From Tetracentron sinense (lineage: Eukaryota > Streptophyta > Magnoliopsida > Trochodendrales > Trochodendraceae): 64,000 nucleotides of DNA. Shown here piece by piece: positions 10,351 to 20,657 of the stretch (its first letter is position 1; each line of letters opens with the position of its first letter). Made by a program: the position numbers and the translations under genes. The notes beneath the pieces were generated by a model, which ran no database searches, was not told the DNA's origin, and saw only the letters and a program-made list of their open reading frames with translations. Where the stretch lies: positions 43,730,088 to 43,794,087 of the forward strand of contig CM026562.1 of the NCBI GenBank assembly GCA_015143295.1, read 5' to 3'.

Positions 10351-12478
10351 CAGTTAAAAGTTAAGGTGAAGAGACTTCACTCTAAACGCGTTTAGCTGCC
10401 GCCTGATTCATGATATCAGGTTATGGGTGTCGTCGTGATCAGGCTAGTTGGGGAAGGATTTATCGGAAGGGGGGATTGTTTGGTCACTGTCACAAGTAAA
10501 TCAAGAAAAGAAGAAGGGGTATATTTTGGGATTCTGAGGAGGGGACCACAACTCAAGGACCTGAGAAGCTGAGGCGTGCACTGCCCAATGGGAAATCAAT
10601 CAGAACGTAGAAAAGATGGGGGCGATCTGCTGATGTCCCGAGGCATTCACGTGTAGTGAGAGAAGCTGAGGACGATGCAAAAGACATTCGACTTTTACAC
10701 GCCAACTAAAAAGATACATGTAAAGTATTGCCAGTTTTACCTCGAAGAAGGTGCGTCTCCACTGTATAGTCTTCCTCTATCTTCCTTCCCTGTAGCCCCC
10801 TGTAACAAAAGATAATAATAATAATAGCAATGTAGCGGCGAAGAGCCGAAGACAAAAAGACCAAAATCAATGGAAACAATTAAGCAAATGAATAAAAAGG
10901 TGTTGCAGTTGAAAGCAAAATGTCAAACACTAGGTTGCATTTGGGGAAATGAGGGGGTAGGTTTTGACAGCTCCTCAAACCCCTCACCCACAAGCTGCTC
11001 ACTAGCCTACCTGCCCTGTTACAATAAATATATATAAATTTTATAATAACAATTTTTACAGGAAAATCGAAACATTAATGATGTTATAATATTGGTCATA
11101 GTCATGGATGGAATCCACGTTTATTACATTGTTTCTTTACTGCTGTAAATACATAAAACTCTCCGGATTTCTTATAAATGAGGACCGTGTGTGGTCGTTT
11201 TTCCATTTTCAAAAAGAGCAATCGTGGAGCCTCTCGCTTTCACAAAGCCCCCTTTAATTGCCAAACTCTGGTTAAAAAGTTTTAATTCTTGTGTTTACAT
11301 TTTTTAATTTCTTAAAAATCAAAGGTAGTTTCTTAAATCCTAAGGTTTAATAAACTTAACTACAATTAAAAAGGAGTTAAAAAGAATACATGTGGCAAAT
11401 GGTTTTATCAGCGCGAAGTGATTATTTTCCATTACAAAAATGTCCTTTCTTTCTCTTTTGTGTATTTCCAGGGGAATAAGTCTGTCTAGTTGCAAGAAGG
11501 AAAGGCAATAGTGGTAGTGTGAGTGTAGGTCTCGAGTTTGGCCCATCACATTACATACATGGGCAAATGGGTTGGATGGTGTTCCCCTACATTTTATTAA
11601 TTAATGAAAAATAGTTAATGTAATGGGATATGTATTTGTAAATCTAAAGTTGAACCTCATTGATTTGAACATTTTTCTTAAATATTCATCACAATTAGTT
11701 AGGATTTAAGAAAGGGGCTTGGGTCAATGAGATAGCCTTAGATTTACAAATACACATCCAGGTACGCTTATCACTCCTCTTAATTAATAAAAGATTCTTT
11801 ACAATAAACTCAAACAAATTCCGATTTCAATGTGGTCGTGCCTTGAAATTAGCACGAGATGTTTATGGAAAATATTAAATACATTCCCCCATGTGGAAAT
11901 TAGGGAGTCAAATACATATCAAATGCACCTCAGTCGTTTTCTTCGAGACAAACAGTACTAACCAATATTTATTTAGTTTCGATCGTTTATTACAATCTGC
12001 TGTTATAATATGAGACATCTCCACATGTTACGTCTGTGAAAAAAATTGGAGTAGATATGACTCTTTTAATGCTTGACAGCGATTAGATCTTGAATCCAAC
12101 AGTTCAGCTAGCACTTGATAGTATCTACAATCGGAAGTTTTAAATCACTTCCCATAAGAAAAACAAGCAACATTTTGTGTTCTTAACGGGAACAATACCT
12201 AAAGGAAAACGGACCAGAAATACTCTAAAATAGCTCTTAAATGCCCAAGAAAAACGTGGATGCTCTTCCATCTTAAATGCGATTAATCCTTACATGTAAG
12301 TAATTAAAAAGATTTGCAGGGAAACATCGCCCAGCGACGCGAGCGGTGATGTCAACAAGGCATAGGAGACTGATGGCTGATGGAAATGGAGGGGAAAGAA
12401 AAAAGTTGCGGTGATTTTTGTTGGTTTCTTGGAGATGCATAAGACGACACTATAGGACAGGAACGTTGATAGGATTTA
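10351..12478. other. Intergenic DNA upstream of SCARECROW, no gene seen
   Basis: Low-complexity and AT-rich sequence with one inverted repeat (11626-11759, listed separately). The open frame at 11340-11549 shows no domain and lies in repeat-like sequence related to the AACCTTAGG family. I see no transcript structure here. Confidence 0.45.
11626..11759. repeat. Short MITE candidate with inverted ends
   Basis: GGATATGTATTTGTAAATCT at the left is matched by the inverted AGATTTACAAATACACATCC at the right. The arms extend as imperfect inverted sequence for about 35 bp. The unit is about 134 bp. Flanking TTTATTAATTAA-type sequences are also inverted, so the true element may be longer (about 11590-11795). 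Confidence 0.55.
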
Positions 12479-12492
12479 AGAGAGAGAGAGAG
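12479..12492. promoter_or_regulatory. GA dinucleotide run upstream of SCARECROW
   Basis: A (AG)7 run lies about 700 bp upstream of the SCARECROW start codon. GA repeats are binding sites for plant BPC/GAGA-factor proteins, which recruit Polycomb to developmental genes. Any function here is inference from sequence and position only. Confidence 0.25.
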
Positions 12493-13042
12493 ACCACGAA
12501 GCCGATAATCGAGGTTGACGATTGATCACTCATGTGCCGCCATAGCCGACAGGTGAGTACTCTTGATTAGCTTTGATCAAAGGCCCTCCTCCTCTACATT
12601 TATTTTGAGCTAAAGATTGTAAATGGGAAGAGAGTGAAGCGCGTGGCAGATGGTGCGAAAATTAACTGAGTCTGAGAGTGAGCTAGGGGGGCAGGGGCAT
12701 TCCCAAAGTCCGAGTCGAAGAGACTCAGACTCGACAGACAGCCCTCGAGGGTGGTTGTAACCCTCCTCGTTCGCAACTCACCAGCAAAAACGTCAAACAA
12801 GCAACGACGAACCTGAACCAGAGGAACAAGCAGTGCACAAAAGAAATGAAAGCATAAATACATCCATACGCAAACGAATACCTAACCCCACCTTCATCGT
12901 TTCTCGATTTTGATCCAAGTGAAAGAATCCAGCATCCAGCATCGGAGAGGGATCGAGGCTGTCATAATAATTATAATTTTAATAAAAAGGCATAGGAGGT
13001 CGTGTTAGAGACACTAAACTAGCTAGAGTGATCCCACCGCCC

Positions 13043-13147
13043 ATGTCCAAATCCTCCCAACGTTATTTGCTTGGATACTCTAGATCTCTCTACTTACGTA
13101 CCAACATTAATACCCACTCCGCCACTCCCGCTAGATCTCCTCAATGA
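13043..13147 (+). CDS. Upstream ORF 1 in the SCARECROW leader (34 codons)
   Basis: A short frame of 34 codons starts at ATG 13043 and ends at TGA 13145-13147, some 50 bases before the SCARECROW start. It would matter only if the mRNA starts upstream of 13043, which I cannot establish. The encoded peptide (begins MSKSSQRYLLGY) is not recognisable. Its stop overlaps the ATG of the next upstream ORF as ATGA. Confidence 0.3.
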   Translation: MSKSSQRYLLGYSRSLYLRTNINTHSATPARSPQ

Positions 13148-13233
13148 AGAGGAATAGCAATAGCAAGAAGCTATCCTCCTATCCTATCCTATCCTCCCAT
13201 GGCTGCTTGCGTTTTGCTAGTCGAAAATGGTAA
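13144..13233 (+). CDS. Upstream ORF 2 overlapping the SCARECROW start codon
   Basis: ATG at 13144 opens a 29-codon frame that ends at TAA 13231-13233. It is out of frame with the SCARECROW ATG at 13199 and overlaps it. If present in the mRNA it would divert ribosomes from the main start unless bypassed by leaky scanning. It runs through the TCCTA tandem repeats of the leader. No conservation can be tested here. Confidence 0.3.
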   Translation: MKRNSNSKKLSSYPILSSHGCLRFASRKW

Positions 13234-16079
13234 TGGCAGTGGTAGCAGTGCTCGATTGAAAAGCGCCTCCAACAGCACCGGCAGCGATGACATAAACGCC
13301 CCACCACACTCAACCCATCATCTCCACCTATCCGACGCTAAGATGGTGAGGAAGAGAAGTGCTTCCGAGATGAACCTCCAAACTCATGATGACTATCACA
13401 GGTTTTCTCGCCGATTCATCACTCCTCCTTTCTCCGACCTCAGTCGCTTCCCGGCCTGCAATCCTGCTTCGAGAGACAACCCTAATAAGGCCCCCAACCC
13501 TTATCCCAGTTCCATTCCCAACCACTCCACTGCACTACTTTCTACCACAAATTCAAGTCTGACGTCAGGCGCCTCAGCCTTTTCTTCTTCAAACTTTACT
13601 CACCTCGACCAACCCAATACTCCTCATCCTCATCCTCATCCTCATCCTCATACTCATCCCCCTCCCACTCCCCCTCCCCCTCCACCGCAGCATCCGGCCG
13701 TTTGTGGGTTCTCCGGGCTGCCCTTGTTCCCATCGGAAAGAGATCGAATCACTACCCCCCTTCCTCTCCCTGCTGCTGCTGCTGCTGCTCTCCCTAGCCC
13801 TTCTCCTCCCATGGACGACACAACAGCGACTGCGTGGATCGATGACGTCATAAAGGACCTCATCCACAGCTCCACCACCGTCTCCATTCCTCAGCTCATC
13901 CAGAACGTGAGAGAGATCATCTACCCTTGCAACCCAAACCTCGCCGCCCTCCTCGAATACAGGCTCCGTTCCTTGACGGAGCCAGTCCTCGATCACCACG
14001 ACCGGAGAAGGAAGGAGGCGGCGGCGGCGACGGCGGTTTTGCCGAGGCAGCACCACCAACCACAAGTGCAAGGGTCCTCTGGGCTTAAGCTCTATCTTGA
14101 ATCCGGTCTTGATCAGAACGCCCCTCCTAATTATTCCCTCTCGGATTCTTCTTCGCATGGGATGAGTCAGTACCTGAATTGGGCGGTAACCCCATCAACC
14201 AACGAAGGAAATCAACACCTTCATCACCACCCAACCAGCCCTTCTGTTACACCAGTGCTCTCCTTGAATCAATTGCAGCAGCAGCAGCAGCCGCCTCCTC
14301 AGCAGCAAAACTCCCCTCCAGTGGAAGCAATAACAGTAGCAGTATCAACCGCGATTGTAACTAAAGAGAAGAAAGAAGAAATACGGCAGCAGAAGAGAGA
14401 CGAGGAAGGTCTCCACCTCCTCACTTTGCTCCTGCAATGCGCCGAGGCTGTCTCGGCCGATAACTTTGAGGAGGCGAACAAGATGCTGCTGGAGATTTCG
14501 GAGTTGTCGACGCCGTTTGGGACGTCTGCGCAGCGAGTGGCGGCCTATTTCTCTGAGGCGATGTCTGCCAGGCTGTTAAGTTCGTGCTTGGGTATATATG
14601 CACCGTTGGCCTCTGCGCCGCACAGCCAGAAGATCGCGTCGGCATTCCAGGTGTTCAATGGCATCAGCCCATTTGTGAAGTTCTCGCATTTCACGGCGAA
14701 TCAGGCCATACAGGAAGCATTTGAGAGAGAGGAAAGGGTGCACATTATCGATCTCGACGTCATGCAAGGCCTCCAGTGGCCGGGACTCTTCCATATCCTT
14801 GCATCTCGACCTGGGGGCCCGCCTTTCGTTCGCCTTACAGGCCTGGGAAACTCCATGGAGGCTCTGGAAGCTACGGGGAAGCGATTGTCGGATTTCGCAG
14901 AGACATTGGGGCTTCCCTTCGAGTTCTTTCCGGTGGCGGAGAAGGTAGGGAATTTGGACCCCGAGAGGTTAAATGTGAGCAAGAGGGAGGCCGTCGCCGT
15001 GCACTGGTTGCATCACTCTCTCTACGATGTCACCGGTTCCGACACCAATACCTTATGGCTCATACAGAGGTAAAGAAGATTAATCATTATTTTTTCCCCC
15101 TTTCCTTATTGGTTTTGATAGAGATCGAATCATAGCCAATTTTTTCATTACATATTGACCTTGAGAAATGGTTTATCAGTTTGGAAAATAGCATTTGCAT
15201 TTTCATAAATCTTCTATACATGCTCGGGTGTAGTGTAGTCCTATTTGTTTTTTATTTTTTTTGGCTTCTTTTCTTTTGTAAAGCTTACCTTTTCCCAAAA
15301 GATCAGAAGTCGTAAAAACCAGGGAAAAAAAGGGAGTTTATTTTCGTAGTCTACTCCTATCCTAGAAAGCAGTCACCATCATCACGAAGATTTTCTTGCT
15401 GGTAGTGATAAGATTTTCAAGATTGTTACGTTTTTGGTGTTTTGTATTGGATAACATGCATTCAGAGTTAGTCGTTCGGTTGGGTAGTCCATGTAGTAGT
15501 GTGGCTCATTTTGAATAAGAATCATGGTTTGGTTGCGATGAGGGAATGTGTTTTTGTGTGCATGGTCGTGGGAGGGAGATGGTAATTAAAAGAAAGAAAA
15601 ATGGCTAATAAATGTGTTGTTGGACTTGGATCAGGTTGGCACCCAAAGTGGTTACGATGGTAGAGCAGGACCTGAGCCACGCAGGATCCTTCTTGGGAAG
15701 ATTCGTAGAGGCAATACACTACTACTCGGCGCTGTTTGACTCACTTGGAGCGAGCTACGGGGAGGAGAGCGAGGAGAGGCATGTGGTGGAGCAGCAACTG
15801 CTTTCTAGGGAGATCCGAAACGTGTTAGCGGTGGGTGGGCCTGCGAGGAGTGGGGAGGTGAAGTTTCACAACTGGAGGGAGAAGCTGCAGCAGTCTGGGT
15901 TTAGAGGTATATCACTCGCAGGAAACGCGGCCACCCAGGCGACGCTGCTGCTTGGGATGTTCCCTTGCGACGGCTACACCCTGATCGAGGACAACGGCAC
16001 ACTCAAGCTTGGCTGGAAGGACCTATGCTTGCTCACCGCTTCTGCCTGGAGGCCCATTCAGAGCACCTACCACAGGTAG
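13199..16079 (+). CDS. SCR: SCARECROW GRAS transcription factor
   Basis: Two exons, 13199-15069 and 15635-16079, separated by a 565-bp GT...AG intron in phase 2, give 771 aa. SCARECROW controls endodermis/ground-tissue patterning and acts in the nucleus with SHORT-ROOT. SCR-specific N-terminal motifs are visible: [10 protein letters not shown] (residues ~49-58), [10 protein letters not shown], and [13 protein letters not shown]...[20 protein letters not shown]. The GRAS domain starts at ~402 ([18 protein letters not shown]). [16 protein letters not shown] is at 514, followed by the PFYRE-like region and a terminal SAW region (WREKLQQ...LTASAW). The intron falls between LWLIQR and LAPKVV, where SCR orthologues are interrupted. 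It is longer than Arabidopsis SCR (653 aa) because of His-Pro, Ala and Gln tracts before the GRAS domain. The start is the first ATG before the conserved N-terminus. No break is seen. Confidence 0.97.
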
Positions 16080-17291
16080 AGTAGTAATTAGTAACCCCCA
16101 GTTTACTAGTTAAGAGTATTGCGTCCTGCCCTTGAGGAAGAACACAGACGTACGCCGTTATGCTTCGGTCGAAGACGCCTTCTTTGGTGTCTGTCTGCGA
16201 AGGGATCAAACCTGAGTTGGCTACGTACGTGCACGGACCAATCTTAGAGATGTTGCTGTGGGAATGAATGTAAATGGGTGGAGTGTAGTTTTTTGTTCCC
16301 GACTCTTTTATTTTCAGTTGAGGGTATTAACGTTCGTCTTCAATGTCATGGTTCGCTGCCACTCTCTCTCTCTCATTAAGGAACGTATGTGGCCCCCTCT
16401 CCAAAGTTTTTTTGGAAAGTGAAAATCTTTTTGCATTTGGAGAGTAGGGGTACCACTCTTCTCCTCTATCTCTTTGATGAAACCTGTCTATTTTGATTTT
16501 GGGTTACCTCCCTGAGATTTTTCGTATAATTTCACTAACCAGCCCTCTTGTTTGTGAAATTACACTGCTCCCTGTCAGCCTCATTATATTAACGCCATTA
16601 ACTAATGATACTCTTTTCTAAATTTACTTCTATTATTTGTGGAAACACGTTCTTACAGTTTAATTTTAAAGCTCAATCATAGAAAAACATAAATGTCTCA
16701 AGACGACACATGTCCTATTTAATCACCCCTAGGGTTTATCCATCTAACCTTAGTTTTAGAGAAAAAAACAACCTTATGTTGATTATGCTTAAATCACAAT
16801 TAAAAGGTGCTCTACAAGCCATCACGTGACCCTTTTAATACCCACTGATTGTGATTAAGATTCACTCACCCCTAAGATTCATCAATTTAACATTGGTTTT
16901 AAAATAAAAATAAAAATATTAATCTTAGGTTAATTATGTTTAACCATAGTTAAAAGATTTCTATAAACCGCCACATTTCCCTTTTAACTTCTATTAGTTA
17001 TCGTTAAGTTTTACTCACCCCTAAAGTTATTCAACATTGGCTTTTAAAATATATATATACTAGTGGAATGCACGTGCATTGCACGTGAGTGTCCAATCCT
17101 AGTGAGTCCATGGTAGCGGGCTGTCGTCGCACCCTCGGGGATTAGTCCCCTGAGTTTCCAAATAAAAAAAATAACACGAATTGAGAACATATTCTCAAGC
17201 AGGAATATTTCTTTTCATGTATTATCCTATAGTAGGTTTTGATCGATGATGAAAATTTCATTCAATTTAGGACCATGTATTTCCGAAAATG
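16080..17291. other. SCARECROW 3' flank and intergenic repeats
   Basis: The 3' untranslated region probably occupies the first few hundred bases; no strong AATAAA is evident. From about 16500, sequence of the form ACCTCCCTGAG...AATTTCACTAACC resembles widespread plant repeat ends. A degenerate tandem repeat follows (16690-17045), then an AT run and the palindrome CACGTGCATTGCACGTG (17071-17087). No gene is seen. Confidence 0.5.
16690..17045. repeat. Three degenerate ~150-bp repeat units
   Basis: Units start near 16700, 16820 and 16965. Each contains a CAC-rich start, TTTTAA(T/C), (A/G)TTAAG-TT-ACTCACCCCTAA and a CAACATTGG(T/C)TTT-like end. They are related to the arms of the fold-back repeat at 9031-9360 and are probably decayed copies of the same family. 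Confidence 0.5.
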
Positions 17292-17419
17292 TGTTCTGTA
17301 ACGGGTAAAATTCGTAAACCAGCTCAGCGTTGTGGGACGAGCTCGTTTTTGTCGTTTTGTTCACGAAAGTGACACGTGTTCGCGAGTTGGGGTCACGTGC
17401 TTAAAATATAAGGGTCACA

Positions 17420-17605
17420 CGTTGTCTGATGTACAACGATCCGTCGTGCGCATTGCGACATCTTTGTTCTCATGCAGAACAACGTTCCCGTTGTGGCTTT
17501 GACAACGTGCTCGTTGTCTAAAGCACAACGTGAACGTTGTGCTCTTGACAACGTCGTTGTCATTACGCGAACAACGAGTCCGTTGTCTCATCGACAACGA
17601 TGTCG
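17420..17605. promoter_or_regulatory. 23-bp-periodic ACAACG/CGTTGT dyad array in U3
   Basis: ACAACG starts at 17479, 17502, 17525, 17548, 17571 and 17594, spaced exactly 23 bp; 17433 is two periods earlier. CGTTGT starts at 17489, 17512, 17535 and 17581, in the same phase, with 17555 three bases early; 17420 is also in phase. The array is present unchanged in the 3' LTR (28420-28605). It comprises about eight units, some degenerate. Confidence 0.88.
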
Positions 17606-17928
17606 TGCTGTGTTTTGAGGCATCTACGCCGTAACCGAGCTTGGGTCGACAACGAGACCGACTCGTAGGAGGAAGTGATCAGGAGACGATCCATAATTCC
17701 GACAAGCGTGCCGAACGTGCCGTTTCGTGCCGAAAGCACTGTCTTGGCATTTAATGCTGGTCACTTCTGCGTACCGTCCGATCCCGTCCGATTGGACTTA
17801 TAAGAGGCTCTCACGTGTAATGCAACCGGCGGCAGATATGTGCAAGATATTTGACAATGAGTGCAAAGACACGTGGTATGGACACCTATGGCCATCCATG
17901 GTCATTGATGGCCATACCAACCTTGCCC

Positions 17929-17936
17929 TATAAAAA
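17929..17936 (+). promoter_or_regulatory. Element B LTR TATA box
   Basis: TATAAAAA is flanked by CCC and CCCC. The equivalent in the 3' LTR is 28929-28936. A transcript start about 30 bp downstream would leave the dyad array in U3, so RNA would carry the array only near its 3' end. Confidence 0.8.
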
Positions 17937-18195
17937 CCCCGTGATTTTTAGTGCACAGGACACTTGTTCATGAACCCAGATCCGAGATTACGTGTTCAGT
18001 GCTTTCAGTGTCTTGCGTATTTTTCAGTGATAGTTCTTGCGTTTACTATTCATCATCTTCTACCCCTACTGACTTTACCATCGGAGTACAGGTCAGGGTG
18101 CCACACCCTCCGCTCCAACCTTCTACCAGTAAACCAGAACGTGGAAGAAGCTGCTGCTGACGCGTGTCCGTCCGGTAATTTTCCCCCCACAAAAT

Positions 18196-18212
18196 TGGCG
18201 CCGTCTGTGGGA
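18196..18212 (+). other. Primer-binding site
   Basis: TGGCGCCGTCTGTGGGA lies five bases from the LTR end and is identical to element A. It is where a host tRNA would anneal to start minus-strand synthesis; the tRNA is not identified. Confidence 0.88.
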
Positions 18213-18248
18213 AATAATAAACGGACCCCCCTTTTGCTCTCTGCGATC

Positions 18249-20648
18249 ATGACTGATCAGTCAGAAGTACTCGGGCATGAGGATCAAGCCCCTCATTCCA
18301 CTTCTTTCATACCTTCTGTCGTGCACATTCCTGGAGCCAGTCCTCCGTCTGGACAACCAGAAAGGACCGTACCTTCCCCTGCTGAACTCTCTGTTTCAGA
18401 TCGCGTCTTGGCGATGCTGCAACTGCAGCAGTCTGTTCTGGATCAAATCACCAGGCAGCAACAGTTGATGCAAGCGAGGCTCGAGGTGGAGGAGGTGCCA
18501 CTGCAGAGGCCTTCCTTGAGACGTCAGTTTGACTTCTCTTCTTCTCCTTCTGCCCCGGAGAACCGTGAGACCAGGTTCGTGCTTCTTCCTACTGAGGGGG
18601 ATGTAAGGCAGCCTCCGGTTCGGGCAGAGCAGAGCATCCCTTCGGATCGTGTGGATTTCAGAGAAAGAGCAGGTAGAGAGGACCTGAGAATGGGTACCGG
18701 AGGTGCGGACACCCAGAAGACTTGGGTAACAGCCAAGGAGGTGGAGGCTTTAATCGGTGCTCGCGTTAAGAGCATGAAGGGAGGGGTTCCTGACCACTTT
18801 GCTCAGTCAGCAAAGGAGAACGTTGAGAACTCTCCTTTCACGGATGCTATCAACCAGTCTTATACTTCTTCCAAGTTCATAACTCCGACCTTCTCCATGT
18901 ATACTGGAAAGACAGATCCGGAGGAGCATTTGTTTGACTTCAAGCATGCGATGGCTGTTCGCAACCCAGATGATGATCTTTATTGTAAGGCTTTCCCTAA
19001 CAGCCTGTCGGGAGCGGCATCGAAGTGGTTTCGGAACCTACCTCCTGGCTCCATCAGCAACTTCTCAGAGCTCAGGTCGGCCATTATTGATCGCTTCATC
19101 ATCAATAAGAAGAAGGCAGGTGCAGATACTCTCTTCTCTTTGAGGATGAAGCCGGCCGAATCCTTGAAGGACTTCATTTCGCGTTTCACCGATGAAGTCC
19201 ACAATATTGACAAGGTTGACGAAGCAAGCTGCATCACCGCTTTCAAAAATGCTATCCCCAAGCATTCTGAGCTCTACAAGTCCTTAGCTCTTGACTATCC
19301 TGTCAAGATGGACGAGTTGATGGTACGTGCCACCAAGTACGGGAGGTACGAGGAGGACGTATCCGTTGTGTCAGCACCAAAGCCCAGGGTGAGAGCGGTG
19401 GATGTCGTGGAGAAGGCACACCGATCATCGAAGAGGAAGGAGAAGAAGCAGCAGCAGCAGCACGAGTCTTCATCATCTGAGGACTCGCCACCAAGGAAGC
19501 GGAAAGAGAAAGTTGTGTATGTGACCCAGCGGGATCAGCCGGATCGGCGCCCGCTGGAGAGAAATTTTAACCAGTATCAGAGCAGGACGGAGAGACGTCC
19601 TAATGACCAGCAGGCGAGGCAACAGTATCAGCCACGCCAGGTGCAGCCTCAAGTACAGCACGAGAGAGGCGTGCAGCCTAGTGAGAGGCGATCTTTTGCA
19701 GATCGAGCCCCACGCATCAATTTCACAGTCAGTCCGGCGACCATCATGAAGTCAATGGAGGATCAGCCATACTTTGAGTGGCCGGCGAGGGCGGTGCCGG
19801 ATATCACATCGGGACCACGGGTGCATGAGTACTGTCATTATCACAAGTGCCGTGGTCACCTCACCAACCGATGCCGTATTTTGAGGGAATACTTAGAGAG
19901 GCTTGTTCAGGAGGGGTACTTGGGAGAGTATCTCGCTCCTGACAACGGCGGTGCGGAGCGTACCAGGGAGCCGATGTCCCAATCTCGTGGAAGAGAACCC
20001 GCCAACAATCCCAGTACCAGTGGAGGAGCTTCTTTGGGCACGATCAATGTCATTTGCCGTGTGCAAACGCCTGAAGCTGATGTGGAGAGGAACTTCAGGG
20101 CGAAGGCCAGAAAGCTGTCTCACGAGGCCGCAGTGTGCCAGGTGCAAGTGCCTAGCAGGAGCATTGAGCAGGCACTCACCTTCGCTGATCGTGATCTGGC
20201 AGGAGTGATCCAACCTCACTATGATGCTCTTGTTCTCACCATGAGAATAGGAGACTTTGACATCAAGAGAGTGCTCGTGGATTCGGGGAGTGGAGCGGAC
20301 GTTTTGTACCTTCATGCTTTCACTCAGATGAAGCTGGATCATTCCGTCCTCATCCTTGCTCAGACTCCCTTGTATGGATTTGATGGCAGCTCGATGAAGC
20401 CTGTAGGCGACGTTGTCTTGCCCGTTGTGGCTGGACCCGTTGTCCTCCAGACCAGGTTTTCTGTTCTGGATGCGCCATCACCATACAATGCCATCTTGGG
20501 TCGCTGGTGGACCCATGAGATGAAGGCTGTCCCGTCCTCGTACTATCAGGTGTTGAAGTATCCAACGCAGGACGGGCCTCGGGAGATCCGAGGTGACCAG
20601 TTGGCTTCGCAGAAGTGCGATTTTCCAGCTTCCGTTGTGCCTTCGTAG
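18249..20648 (+). CDS. Gag-protease polyprotein
   Basis: A 799-aa frame from ATG 18249 to TAG 20646-20648. The frame is open upstream to 17964, but that part is LTR sequence, and ATG 18249 follows the PBS and matches the Gag start in element A. The Gag core (FDFKHAMAVRNPDDDLYCKAFP...GAASKWFRNLP...FIINKK) spans residues ~212-340. A charged Gln/Arg-rich stretch follows. A zinc-knuckle-like motif, CHYHKCRGHLTNRC, is near 528-541. The aspartic protease has LVDSGSGADVLYL with catalytic Asp at ~678. It forms the particle and processes the polyprotein. The next frame (pol) is in the same phase after the TAG, so pol could be made by readthrough. Confidence 0.95.
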   Translation: MTDQSEVLGHEDQAPHSTSFIPSVVHIPGASPPSGQPERTVPSPAELSVSDRVLAMLQLQQSVLDQITRQQQLMQARLEVEEVPLQRPSLRRQFDFSSSPSAPENRETRFVLLPTEGDVRQPPVRAEQSIPSDRVDFRERAGREDLRMGTGGADTQKTWVTAKEVEALIGARVKSMKGGVPDHFAQSAKENVENSPFTDAINQSYTSSKFITPTFSMYTGKTDPEEHLFDFKHAMAVRNPDDDLYCKAFPNSLSGAASKWFRNLPPGSISNFSELRSAIIDRFIINKKKAGADTLFSLRMKPAESLKDFISRFTDEVHNIDKVDEASCITAFKNAIPKHSELYKSLALDYPVKMDELMVRATKYGRYEEDVSVVSAPKPRVRAVDVVEKAHRSSKRKEKKQQQQHESSSSEDSPPRKRKEKVVYVTQRDQPDRRPLERNFNQYQSRTERRPNDQQARQQYQPRQVQPQVQHERGVQPSERRSFADRAPRINFTVSPATIMKSMEDQPYFEWPARAVPDITSGPRVHEYCHYHKCRGHLTNRCRILREYLERLVQEGYLGEYLAPDNGGAERTREPMSQSRGREPANNPSTSGGASLGTINVICRVQTPEADVERNFRAKARKLSHEAAVCQVQVPSRSIEQALTFADRDLAGVIQPHYDALVLTMRIGDFDIKRVLVDSGSGADVLYLHAFTQMKLDHSVLILAQTPLYGFDGSSMKPVGDVVLPVVAGPVVLQTRFSVLDAPSPYNAILGRWWTHEMKAVPSSYYQVLKYPTQDGPREIRGDQLASQKCDFPASVVPS

Positions 20649-20657
20649 CAGTTACAG
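20646..20657 (+). promoter_or_regulatory. Candidate stop-codon readthrough signal between gag-pro and pol
   Basis: TAG is followed by CAGTTA, which fits the CARYYA rule of the tobacco-mosaic-type leaky UAG. The frame after it is open without shift into RT. The codon before is TCG, not the CAA of the viral prototype. The alternative is a plain nonsense mutation. Confidence 0.55.

Larger units (their letters stand above)
17297..18191 (+). repeat. Element B 5' LTR (895 bp)
   Basis: Starts TGTAACGG and ends CACA. U3 carries four G-boxes (CACGTG at 17373, 17394, 17812, 17870), the 23-bp dyad array (17420-17605) and TATA box 17929-17936. The same order of motifs occurs in element A. G-boxes bind bZIP/bHLH factors and the ACACGTGT/GACACGTG forms resemble ABA-response elements; stress control is inference. 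Confidence 0.97.

Noticed and set aside
12600-12863. 87-aa minus-strand frame upstream of SCARECROW
   Set aside because: No domain, no homologous motif recognised, and low-complexity context.
13589-14158. 189-aa minus-strand frame inside SCARECROW
   Set aside because: Arg/Met/Gly-rich shadow of the microsatellite and conserved SCR coding sequence.
17964-18248. N-terminal extension of Gag into the LTR
   Set aside because: It lies in LTR and PBS sequence; element A shares the ATG at 18249 and the extension would cross the primer site.
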